The position numbers and the translations under genes are program-made. DNA of 25,803 nucleotides from the NCBI GenBank assembly GCA_007132365.1, contig SLOS01000002.1:1-25803 (forward strand), read 5' to 3'. This DNA comes from Bacteroidales bacterium. GTDB taxonomy: Bacteria; Bacteroidota; Bacteroidia; Bacteroidales; PUMT01. Shown here in pieces: positions 1 through 7,137 of the stretch; position 1 is the first letter of the stretch; every line of letters begins with the position of its first letter. The notes beneath the pieces were generated by a model that saw nothing but the letters and a program-made list of their open reading frames with translations, made no database searches and was not told where the DNA came from.

Positions 1-231
1 AATGCTCAGAATACCAAGTATGAAGTTCAGCATTCCATCCTTTTTTAAATCTTTGCTTATGTAAGCACCTATGCTAAGAACGGCACCCCCAAGTAAAAGA
101 ACCATCCCGAAAAAGGTTGCCAGAACGCTTACAGAGAAACCAGGGTATGCAACTACAATTACACCAAATACGATTGCCAGAAGGCCATGAATGATTGTCT
201 GCTTATTGTCAAAAAATGTATTTTTTCCCAT
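1..231 (-). CDS. DUF308/HdeD-like small membrane protein, 3' end cut by window edge
   Basis: The first 77 codons of a minus-strand gene are present. It starts at the ATG at 229-231 and runs off the left edge of the window. The protein opens with a short polar stretch (MGKNTFFDNKQ), followed by a hydrophobic helix at about residues 12-32 (HGLLAIVFGVIVVAYPGFSV) and a second at about 34-54 (VLATFFGMVLLLGGAVLSIG). Short paired helices carrying a YPG turn are typical of the DUF308/HdeD family of multi-helix inner-membrane proteins. HdeD is linked to acid resistance in enterobacteria, but the role here is unknown. The gene lies 50 nt downstream of the P-type ATPase on the same strand and is probably co-transcribed with it. 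The family call rests on hydropathy and the YPG motif in a partial protein, so it is moderate. Confidence 0.6.
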   Translation of the reverse strand, partial: MGKNTFFDNKQTIIHGLLAIVFGVIVVAYPGFSVSVLATFFGMVLLLGGAVLSIGAYISKDLKKDGMLNFILGILSI

Positions 232-281
232 ATTTTAGATTTTTAAAGTTAATGATGCATTAAAATCTCAGCAAAGTTGAA

Positions 282-2264
282 TTATTTCTCATTTTCAGAT
301 GCCTGCTTAAGCCTCAGTATAATAAATTTCTCCAGTTCTACCAAAATAAACACCAAAGCTCCTGCTGCTGCCGGATAGAGCCAGTAGGTAGCGGCAATTG
401 AGCGGGTCTCGAAGAAGGTATTCACGGCAATGGTACGCGCAGATGCATCATCAAGCCCGTTGTTTCTTAATAAGGTAAAAACACCAAGCGTTAATCCCCC
501 GATAATAACAGATACAAATGTGATGCGCCAGACAAACAGCTTACCAAGAATGGATTCACCGGCACCCCGGGGCGGACGCTCCATCACATTGCTCTCCATG
601 GGTTCGAATGAGAGCGCCAAAGCAAGGGTTACCGCTGTTACCATGTTTACCCAAAGGATTTGGGCCGGGGTGATGGGCATAATAATGCCAAGCAGGATGG
701 CCGACATAAGCACCAGTGCTTCGGCGCCAATGGTAGGCAGAATAAACAGAAGCGCCTTGCGAATATTGTCGTATACCGTCCGCCCCTCTTCAATGGCGTT
801 TACTATGGTGGCAAAATTATCATCGGCCAGCACCATCTCCGATGCATCCTTGGATACTTCTGTCCCTTTAATGCCCATAGCGATGCCGATATTGGCCTTT
901 TTCAGTGTAGGGGCATCATTTACAACATCACCGGTCATAGCGGCTAGCTTGCCGTTTTCCTGCAGGGCTGTCACAAGCCGCAGCTTATGTTCGGGACTGG
1001 TTCGGGCATAGATATCATATTCGCCCACCACTTTGAGCATCTCCTCATCGCTCATTTGCTCCAGTTCCTTACCGGTGAGTGACTTTTCCCCATCGCCAAT
1101 TCCTATTTCTTTCCCAATGGCCCTTGCTGTGATGGCATGGTCGCCGGTAATCATTTTTACCTCAACGCCAGCCTCTTTACATTCTTTGATGGCTTCGATC
1201 ACTTCATTGCGGGGCGGGTCAATTATACCCACAACGCCCAAAAAGATCTTTTGCTTTTCGCAGGAATCCTTATCGATTTCTGTACGTCCGCTATCGGTTT
1301 TGCTGTAAGCCAAACCCAGCATTCGCTGACCCTTAGCAGCCACTTCCTCAATTTTCTTTTCATCATGCAGTATTTTGCCCTCAGGGGCATAGCCAGTGCC
1401 TTCCACCTGGTATTCCTTATCGGCTGTAATAATGGTCTTGGCGGTCATTTCGTTTTTTGTCAGCGTGCCGGTCTTATCAGAGCAGATCACGTTAACCGCA
1501 CCCAAAGTCTCAACAGAGGGCAGCCGGCGGATAATGGCATTGCGTTTGGCCATGCGCTGCACGCCTATGGCAAGGGTGATGGTCATGATGGCGGGCAAAC
1601 CTTCGGGGATGGAGGCAACAATAAGGCCTATGGCCGCCAGGAACAACTCTGTGAGGGAGTAGTCGCAGAAATAGTAACCAAACGCAAAAAACGCTCCGGC
1701 ACCAAGCAGGATAACCACCGAAAGCCATTTGCCAAACTTTTCAATCTGCTGCAGCAAAGGCGTGGTTATATCCTCTATCGATGAAATCATCTGGTTAATA
1801 CGGCCTATCTCGGTTTCGGAGCCGGTGCTGACTAGCACTCCGGTGGCTTTGCCATACACCACCACGGTGCTCGAAAAAGCCATGGATAGCTGATCGCCAA
1901 TGATGGCCGACTCATCAACCGTTTCACTGCTTTTTTCAACAGCAGTGGACTCTCCTGTGATTGGCGACTCTTCCACCCGGAAATCCTTGGACTGCACCAG
2001 CCTGATATCTGCCGGAACTTTATCGCCCGATTTGAGCAGGACGATATCACCGGGCACAAGCTCCTCTGCCTCTATGGTTTGCTTTTTGCCATCGCGTATT
2101 ACCGCAGCCTCCAGCGACAGCATTTGCCGGATGCTCTCCAGCGCCCTTTCCGCTTTGCCCTCCTGCATAAATCCTATAAAGGTATTGATTACAACCACCG
2201 CCAGAATAACCCAGGTATCTACCCAGTGATCCATGAAAGCAGTAATCACAGCGGCAACCATCAA
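282..2264 (-). CDS. P-type cation-transporting ATPase, eroded and probably inactive
   Basis: This is a type II (Ca2+/cation) P-type ATPase by its core motifs: TGES (103-106), PEGLP (about 220-224), the phosphorylation site DKTGT with Asp263, and MITGDHA (371-377). Several parts are missing or altered. Homology starts abruptly in the first membrane hairpin: the upstream codons VLIYV (2265-2279) still fit the family, but a TAG at 2280-2282 precedes them and no N-terminal domain follows upstream. After GYAPEG (291-296) the protein jumps to KKIEEVAAKGQRMLGLAYSK, skipping most of the nucleotide-binding domain including the KGAPE region. The hinge motif GDGVNDAP reads GDVVNDAP (Val447). Near residue 617 (AVNTFF) it jumps to the last helix (AAAGALVFILVELEK). 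The length is 660 residues against roughly 900 for the family. The start is TTG at 2264 or ATG at 2261. The frame is open, but a functional pump is unlikely. Confidence 0.85.
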   Translation of the reverse strand: MMVAAVITAFMDHWVDTWVILAVVVINTFIGFMQEGKAERALESIRQMLSLEAAVIRDGKKQTIEAEELVPGDIVLLKSGDKVPADIRLVQSKDFRVEESPITGESTAVEKSSETVDESAIIGDQLSMAFSSTVVVYGKATGVLVSTGSETEIGRINQMISSIEDITTPLLQQIEKFGKWLSVVILLGAGAFFAFGYYFCDYSLTELFLAAIGLIVASIPEGLPAIMTITLAIGVQRMAKRNAIIRRLPSVETLGAVNVICSDKTGTLTKNEMTAKTIITADKEYQVEGTGYAPEGKILHDEKKIEEVAAKGQRMLGLAYSKTDSGRTEIDKDSCEKQKIFLGVVGIIDPPRNEVIEAIKECKEAGVEVKMITGDHAITARAIGKEIGIGDGEKSLTGKELEQMSDEEMLKVVGEYDIYARTSPEHKLRLVTALQENGKLAAMTGDVVNDAPTLKKANIGIAMGIKGTEVSKDASEMVLADDNFATIVNAIEEGRTVYDNIRKALLFILPTIGAEALVLMSAILLGIIMPITPAQILWVNMVTAVTLALALSFEPMESNVMERPPRGAGESILGKLFVWRITFVSVIIGGLTLGVFTLLRNNGLDDASARTIAVNTFFETRSIAATYWLYPAAAGALVFILVELEKFIILRLKQASENEK

Positions 2265-2377
2265 GACGTAAATAAGTACCTATTACTTTCATTGGAATAG
2301 GTCAAATGCTATATATACTCTCAAAACATCCGTGTTTTAGATGCATCTGTTCGCAGGGATTATCTCCTACAAAAAGG

Positions 2378-2872
2378 TCAATCTTTTATATACTTAACAT
2401 ACACCACCTTGTCATCGCCATCATCATAAAAGTCTTCAAAACATGCTTTCATCTGATAGTTATTCTTTTCATAAAATTTTCTTGTTGACAGGTATTGCTC
2501 CCTTGATGAGGTTTCTGCATATACTCCATATCCTCCGGCACTGGCGATCTCCTTCTCGGAGAGATCAAGGAGATAGCTTCCTATGCCTGTTCTCCGAAAG
2601 TTATTATGGACTGCGATCCAGTACAGGTCATAACTTTTAATTGTGCAAGGTATTAATCCATAGCAACTGTAGGCAACAGGCTTCCCTTCGTGACAGGCAA
2701 ACAGGAATTCATATCCGCTTGACTTTCCCCTGGCAAGCCTTTCTTCTATCAGTTCCACGGCTATATCTGTTTCATCAGCACGGAAAAACCCTGTAGATTC
2801 CACAATATTCCTTATACATTGTATGTCTTCATGAACCGGGGCCGTCCTTATTGTAAATTCGTTGATCTCCAT
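2378..2872 (-). CDS. GNAT-family N-acetyltransferase
   Basis: This 164-residue protein has the fold and length of a single-domain GNAT acetyltransferase, which moves an acetyl group from acetyl-CoA to an amine. The acetyl-CoA pyrophosphate-binding motif A is visible as RRTGIGSYLL (93-102). It is preceded by the beta4 strand YDLYWIAVHNNF (81-92) and followed by the C-terminal motif B helix around RKFYEKNNYQ (131-140). It is the last gene of the kamA/ATP-grasp cluster and begins 32 nt after the second ATP-grasp gene, so it is probably co-transcribed. By context it could acetylate the side-chain amine of beta-lysine, as AblB does in N-epsilon-acetyl-beta-lysine synthesis. The sequence itself does not show the substrate. 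The gene looks intact. Confidence 0.85.
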   Translation of the reverse strand: MEINEFTIRTAPVHEDIQCIRNIVESTGFFRADETDIAVELIEERLARGKSSGYEFLFACHEGKPVAYSCYGLIPCTIKSYDLYWIAVHNNFRRTGIGSYLLDLSEKEIASAGGYGVYAETSSREQYLSTRKFYEKNNYQMKACFEDFYDDGDDKVVYVKYIKD

Positions 2873-2904
2873 TGGATTCAGTTAATTATTCGCATGATTG
2901 TGTG

Positions 2905-3888
2905 TTAGTTAATTGCACTTTTTGTGCAGGCATCTTTCACAATTCTTTCCACCACTTCTTTATAATCAAGCCCTGCCATTCCGGCTGCTGCAAAAAAACC
3001 GGCGTCAGGCGACAGGCAGGGGTTGGCATTTACCTCAAGCAGGAAGGGCTCATTGTTCTGGTCAATCCGGAAATCAAAACGGGCATATCCGCTTAGCTCA
3101 ATCCCTTTCCAGCAACAAAGGCTTATTCTTTTCAGCCTTTCAATAAGAGCGGCATCTTCACCGGCAAAATCAAAATGTCTTTCCGAGTTGCTGTATTCGA
3201 AAGAGTCCTCATCCCATTTTGAGGCGTAATTCAGGATATGTGGTTTTCCCTGGGGATAACCTTTAAAACGTATTTCAGCGGGAGGCAAAACCAGCGGTTC
3301 CCTGTCACCGCCAATAACTGAAATGTTAAATTCACGGCCCTGAATATACTCTTCAAGAAAAACCTTCCTGTTTTTTCTGATAACCGGTAACCGGTCAAAA
3401 GTTGATGTATCCAGATCAAATACTGAATTATCTGTTATCCCGGCAGAGCCATCTTCCCATAACGGTTTTACGATGTATTTACCCTCAGGGATCTTTTCAG
3501 CTAAATTTTCACCATAATACCAGTTGGGAGTAGGCAGGCCCAAATCAATAAATCGTTTCTTAGCAAGCACTTTGTGTGAACTGAGATATATCGTGAACGA
3601 AGCGGAGCCAGTGAAGGGTATCTCCAGGCACTCCAGCAGGGTGGGAGCCAGGTGGATGAGTTCTCCCCTGCCACCTACTGTTTCAACAAGGTTAAAGACC
3701 ACATCCGGCTTGATTTTTGAAAGCAACTTCCATGTGATTGCCAGGTTAAGATCAAAATAGACACGTTGGGAAGAATATCCGCACATCAGCATTGCCTTTT
3801 CAACCGAAGCAGCCTGTTCCAGCACATCCTGCTCGTCAGGCAAAGGATCGGCGGACATTTTGTTAATAAGGATAACAGCTTTTTTCAT
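2905..3888 (-). CDS. ATP-grasp ligase, D-Ala-D-Ala ligase-like (second of a pair)
   Basis: This 327-residue protein has the three-part layout of D-alanine-D-alanine ligase relatives, which form an amide bond from an acyl-phosphate intermediate at the cost of ATP. Residues 1-100 form the N-terminal substrate domain (FNLVETVGGRGE at 65-76 and IPFTGS at 90-95, matching the Ddl FNL.EG and PYTGS signatures). IVKPLWEDGSAG (139-150) gives the ATP-binding lysine and loop, and VFLEEYIQGREF (176-187) the adenine-contact strand. FDFRID (271-276) and LLEVNANP (283-290) supply the Mg2+ ligands Asp272, Glu285 and Asn287. All key residues are present. Its start codon overlaps the end of the preceding ATP-grasp gene by 4 nt (ATGA), which points to translational coupling. 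True Ddl is unlikely: two paralogues sit together beside kamA and away from murein genes. The substrates are unknown and are probably amino acids or beta-amino acids. Confidence 0.88.
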   Translation of the reverse strand: MKKAVILINKMSADPLPDEQDVLEQAASVEKAMLMCGYSSQRVYFDLNLAITWKLLSKIKPDVVFNLVETVGGRGELIHLAPTLLECLEIPFTGSASFTIYLSSHKVLAKKRFIDLGLPTPNWYYGENLAEKIPEGKYIVKPLWEDGSAGITDNSVFDLDTSTFDRLPVIRKNRKVFLEEYIQGREFNISVIGGDREPLVLPPAEIRFKGYPQGKPHILNYASKWDEDSFEYSNSERHFDFAGEDAALIERLKRISLCCWKGIELSGYARFDFRIDQNNEPFLLEVNANPCLSPDAGFFAAAGMAGLDYKEVVERIVKDACTKSAIN

Positions 3889-5000
3889 AGCGTACCGGTC
3901 TTCCCGTTAATATTCATGTCAATCGTTACCGGGGAAGTTTTCTCATCTGGCTGAATATCAGTATTCGATAACCCGGGTTCACCTGCTCCAACAGGTTTGG
4001 CACTGTTTACATTCTGCAGAGGTAAAATCTTCAGTTTTTCCAGCGCGGAGTCCATGATCATTTTCATCAGCTCACTGTAGCTGATCCCATTTAATTTTGC
4101 AAGTATTGGCAGATCAGAATGGTCAGGATGAAGTCCTGCAAGGGGATTTATTTCAAGAAAGTTGGGCGTGCCCTCACTGTCGTACCTGATATCTACCCTG
4201 CCCCCGTCCTCACATTTGACGGCATTCCATGCGCGAATGGCAAGTTCTTCACATCTGATGACATCTTCCGGGGGAGCAGGCAGGTACAATACTCTTTCCT
4301 CACATTCTTCTTTATTATTGTATGAATAAACCCCTTGCTCCGCATTGTCTTTTAATACAACTTCCATTACCCCGATACAGCGTGCATTTTTGCCTGTGCC
4401 AATTATCCCGGTAGTAAATTCCCTGCCGCTCAGATACTCTTCTACCAGTACAGGTTGATTATACCTGGTGAGGAGCGAAAGGCATGTTTCCCTCAATCCC
4501 CGCTCGTCATTAATAACCGAACTGCCATCTATTCCCTTTCCTGTGCCTTCTGCAAGCGGTTTTGCAAATAGAGGGAACGGAACATTAATTCCATGGATAT
4601 CCGCCGGCTCATATACCACAAAATGTTCAGGCGTATTGACTCCGGCGTTTTTTACCATGATCTTGGCCAGGGACTTGTCCAATGTAACGGCCATCACCAG
4701 GGGACCGGAGAAAACATAAGGAATTCTGTATGCATCAAGCAGTGCCGGGACCTGGGCCTCCCTTCCTTCACCAAACATGCCTTCACAGATATTGAAAACG
4801 ATATCCCACCTGCAACCACTTACAAGCTTCTCTGTCAGCGACATGATATTTCCAATTCGCTCAACCTCAAATCCCATTTTCATAAGTTCCGATTCTATGG
4901 CCTCAATAGTACCCAGCCTGTCGAATTCGGCAGTCTCTTCTTCAGAATAACCCATCTTCAGATAGTCATCCCTTAAATCATAACAAAACCCTATTTTCAT
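3885..5000 (-). CDS. ATP-grasp ligase, D-Ala-D-Ala ligase-like (first of a pair)
   Basis: This 371-residue ATP-grasp amide ligase has a Ddl-like N-domain with VFNICEGMFGEGREAQ (68-83) and IPYVFSGP (93-100). PLFAKPLAEGTGKGI (143-157) gives the nucleotide-binding lysine and glycine-rich loop, and VLVEEYLSGREF (184-195) the hinge. GRVDIRYD (267-274) and FLEINPLAGLHP (281-292) supply the Mg2+ ligands Asp270, Glu283 and Asn285. The catalytic set is complete. A hydrophilic, Pro- and Asn-rich tail of about 45 residues (about 326-371) extends beyond the domain and is absent from the sister protein; it may be a linker or contact surface. The two ligases are clearly different in sequence, so they probably add different building blocks in order. 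The gene follows the 293-nt repeat-bearing gap downstream of the GNAT-HDAC gene and is coupled to the next ligase by an ATGA overlap. Confidence 0.88.
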   Translation of the reverse strand: MKIGFCYDLRDDYLKMGYSEEETAEFDRLGTIEAIESELMKMGFEVERIGNIMSLTEKLVSGCRWDIVFNICEGMFGEGREAQVPALLDAYRIPYVFSGPLVMAVTLDKSLAKIMVKNAGVNTPEHFVVYEPADIHGINVPFPLFAKPLAEGTGKGIDGSSVINDERGLRETCLSLLTRYNQPVLVEEYLSGREFTTGIIGTGKNARCIGVMEVVLKDNAEQGVYSYNNKEECEERVLYLPAPPEDVIRCEELAIRAWNAVKCEDGGRVDIRYDSEGTPNFLEINPLAGLHPDHSDLPILAKLNGISYSELMKMIMDSALEKLKILPLQNVNSAKPVGAGEPGLSNTDIQPDEKTSPVTIDMNINGKTGTL

Positions 5001-5023
5001 GTGTATAAAGTATGATTATCAAT

Positions 5024-5147
5024 TTATTTACCATGATGTTACAAATTCACATAACGGTTAAAATGCTTTTCAATTCCCATGGAACCCCCATGGTTTGTAC
5101 ATGCTATTTTGTCTGACGAAGTCTGATGGGGGTTTCATTCGTATTAA
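5024..5147. repeat. Structured tandem repeat, copy 1
   Basis: This is the first of two diverged copies with a unit offset of 138 bp, in the gap between the GNAT-HDAC and ATP-grasp genes. On the plus strand it holds TGTTACAAATTCA, then TGCTTTTCAAT, then a small palindrome TTCCCATGGAA (5074-5084). A main inverted repeat follows: AACCCCCAT (5083-5091) pairs with ATGGGGGTT (5126-5134), extended by a G-T and a G-C pair. An inner hairpin GAC-GAA-GTC lies at 5115-5123. The small palindrome and the main stem share bases, so only one can form at a time. Differences from copy 2 in the stems are largely compensatory, which argues for a selected nucleic-acid structure. The function is not known: intercistronic mRNA stabiliser, processing site or REP-like element are all possible. 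Confidence 0.75.
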
Positions 5148-5161
5148 GTATAGTTAGCAAC

Positions 5162-5281
5162 TTGTTTAACAATGTGTTACAATTTCATGATCCTGATATT
5201 CTGCTTTTCAATCCATGGATCCCTCATGTTTATATATTGTATTTTGTGTTACGAAGTAGCATGAGGGATTCATCTGTTTAA
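5162..5281. repeat. Structured tandem repeat, copy 2
   Basis: This second copy has the same order of parts as copy 1: TGTTACAATTTCA, TGCTTTTCAAT, the perfect palindrome ATCCATGGAT (5211-5220), a main stem ATCCCTCATG (5219-5228) with CATGAGGGAT (5260-5269), and an inner hairpin TAC-GAA-GTA (5250-5258). The outer G-T and G-C pairs at the base of the stem are kept (5217-5218 with 5270-5271). Against copy 1, main-stem pairs change A-T to T-A and C-G to T-A, the outer pair of the inner hairpin changes G-C to T-A, and the palindrome ends change T-A to A-T. The loop core TATTTTGT and the GAA triloop are unchanged. It ends just before the stop codon of the GNAT-HDAC gene. Confidence 0.75.
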
Positions 5282-5293
5282 ATTTTACGAATC

Positions 5294-7087
5294 TTAAACA
5301 TGCTTGTGTGTGCTAAAATTTTTACCATGGCTCGTTCCATTTTTATCATTTTCATATTGGTTATACAATCCTTTAAAAAAACTTAACGCGTTAATTCCCA
5401 GACTCCTGGTCCGGTACCCGCCCTCCTGGACAACTAACATTGGCAATCCCAGTTCTCCCAGCATTTTTCCATTTTCCTCCAGGTCACCACTATTTAGTTG
5501 CCATGTGCCTGTTGGATCCCCTTTGGCTACGTCCAGGCCAAAGGCTAAAACCATGTATGCAGGTTTGAATTTTTTAATTTTTACGAGTGCTTTGTTCAGA
5601 TGGGTCCTGTAAACCGGACCTGATACCTTTTCCGGCAAGGGATAATTAACATTAAACCCGGCTCCGCCAGACTCTCCGTTTTCATCGGCGAAGCCGCTGA
5701 AATAGGGATAGGCAAAAGAGGGATGTCCGTGAATGGAAATGGTCAACACATCATCTCTATCGTAAAAAATATCCTGTTGTCCATTGCCATGATGGTAATC
5801 AATATCAAGCAGGGCGACCCTTCCATACTTGCTTAAATAATTGGCGGCTATGGCGGCAGAATTAAAATAGCAGAAACCACCGAAGGATTTTCTTTCAGCG
5901 TGATGTCCCGGCGGCCTGATCAGTGCATATGCCAGTTTTTTCCCTTCCAGAAGCAGGTCGGCGCATGTAAGAGCGCAATCGACTGCTTTTCTGGAAGCCA
6001 GGTAAGCATTTTTATTAAGGGGAGTGAATGTGTCAATACAATAATAACCTGCCCTTACCGAATCATCTTTTGGGGGGCGTATTGAATTCCTGATAGGGAA
6101 AACATATGGATAAATGGATTTGCCCTCCGGAAGGCTTTTACATATTCTTTTAAAGTAGGTTATATAACCCCTGTCGTGTAATTTAAGTATGTGGTTTTCA
6201 CTATAGCTGTAAGGAGGTTTCAATTCAAACATTCCTGAAGGGAGCAATTCATTGAGGATGGAGCTGATCCTTACCGGGGCCTCGACGTAACCTCTTTCTC
6301 TTACATGGTGAATACTATGTTTGTCATTATAAATGAGTTGAATTCTAAAGTTTTTCCTGTTTGTTTTATCCGTAGATTCAGATTTACGTTTTTTTACATA
6401 GCGCGGCTCTCTCAATTTTACTGGATTGTCACGGACTGAATCCAGAACTTTAACAATATATTCTTCAGGACAGTAAGTTCCATATTTTCGTTCAAGAATA
6501 GCATGTATTATTTTTTTAGCTGTTATATTGTCCATTGTTCCCTCTCTACCCAGAAAATCACATACCAGGTATGGAGGACAATCATCGGTTTCCTTCACAG
6601 GAGTCTCATATAGCGTATTGATCAATGGATATGCCTGGTAATTTTCATAGAACCTGAGGCGCGCCCTGTTTTGTGAAAGCAGCGAAGAATCCCGGCATAG
6701 ATGTGGTTCATCCGGCAGGCATTCAAAGAACAGCCCTGTGCATTTGAGATCAACAGCTTCCTCCCTTACTTTCTGATAAAGGGCGCCTCCAATACCTCCC
6801 GATATTGTGTTTTTTGTAGTTGCAATATAGTCGAGATAGCAGAAGTTCAGGTCGGGAGCATACAACACCAGGGCAAATCCAAGTACAGCACCTGTACGGT
6901 TTTCTGCAACGTAGAGTATCGTGCGGAACCTGTATTTAAGTGGATCTTTCAAATGATTGGTTACTTCATCCAGTTTTTCCTCAGAAAGAGTGGGAAAATG
7001 AGACTTCATAATCGCCTTGACCTGTTCAATAGAGCTTTGGTCTACAGGTCTGGCAACATCATGTATGCGCCTTATTCTAAACATCAT
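5294..7087 (-). CDS. GNAT acetyltransferase fused to HDAC-family (acetylpolyamine amidohydrolase-like) deacetylase
   Basis: This 597-residue fusion has opposing activities. Residues about 1-180 form a GNAT domain (LGFALVLYAP at 69-78; acetyl-CoA loop GGIGGALY at 97-104). Residues about 185-245 are a helical, charged linker. Residues about 248-580 form a class I/II HDAC-fold Zn amidohydrolase: RPPGHHA with the catalytic His395/His396 pair, FGGFCYFNSAAIAA (402-415), LDIDYHHGNG with Zn ligands Asp430 and His432, FGLDVAKGDPTG with Zn ligand Asp519, and QEGGY with the transition-state Tyr558. All catalytic residues are present. Prokaryotic members deacetylate small acetylated amines such as acetylpolyamines. 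The gene lies 50 nt after kamA and is probably in its operon. One protein that can both add and remove acetyl groups suggests transient protection of an amine during synthesis, or acetyl turnover; this is inference. Start: ATG at 7087, with a second ATG directly after it. Confidence 0.9.
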   Translation of the reverse strand: MMFRIRRIHDVARPVDQSSIEQVKAIMKSHFPTLSEEKLDEVTNHLKDPLKYRFRTILYVAENRTGAVLGFALVLYAPDLNFCYLDYIATTKNTISGGIGGALYQKVREEAVDLKCTGLFFECLPDEPHLCRDSSLLSQNRARLRFYENYQAYPLINTLYETPVKETDDCPPYLVCDFLGREGTMDNITAKKIIHAILERKYGTYCPEEYIVKVLDSVRDNPVKLREPRYVKKRKSESTDKTNRKNFRIQLIYNDKHSIHHVRERGYVEAPVRISSILNELLPSGMFELKPPYSYSENHILKLHDRGYITYFKRICKSLPEGKSIYPYVFPIRNSIRPPKDDSVRAGYYCIDTFTPLNKNAYLASRKAVDCALTCADLLLEGKKLAYALIRPPGHHAERKSFGGFCYFNSAAIAANYLSKYGRVALLDIDYHHGNGQQDIFYDRDDVLTISIHGHPSFAYPYFSGFADENGESGGAGFNVNYPLPEKVSGPVYRTHLNKALVKIKKFKPAYMVLAFGLDVAKGDPTGTWQLNSGDLEENGKMLGELGLPMLVVQEGGYRTRSLGINALSFFKGLYNQYENDKNGTSHGKNFSTHKHV

Positions 7088-7137
7088 TATAACTATTGAA
7101 TGTAAATAATGAAACTCATGTAAACCTGAAAGAAAAA

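Noticed and set aside
2905..5000. True D-alanine-D-alanine ligases of murein synthesis.
   Set aside because: Two different paralogues are coupled to each other and sit beside kamA and acetyltransferase/deacetylase genes, with no mur genes nearby.
5024..5281. CRISPR array or transposon ends in the gap before the ATP-grasp genes.
   Set aside because: There are only two units, diverged from each other with compensatory changes, with no spacers, no terminal inverted repeats around a gene and no transposase.
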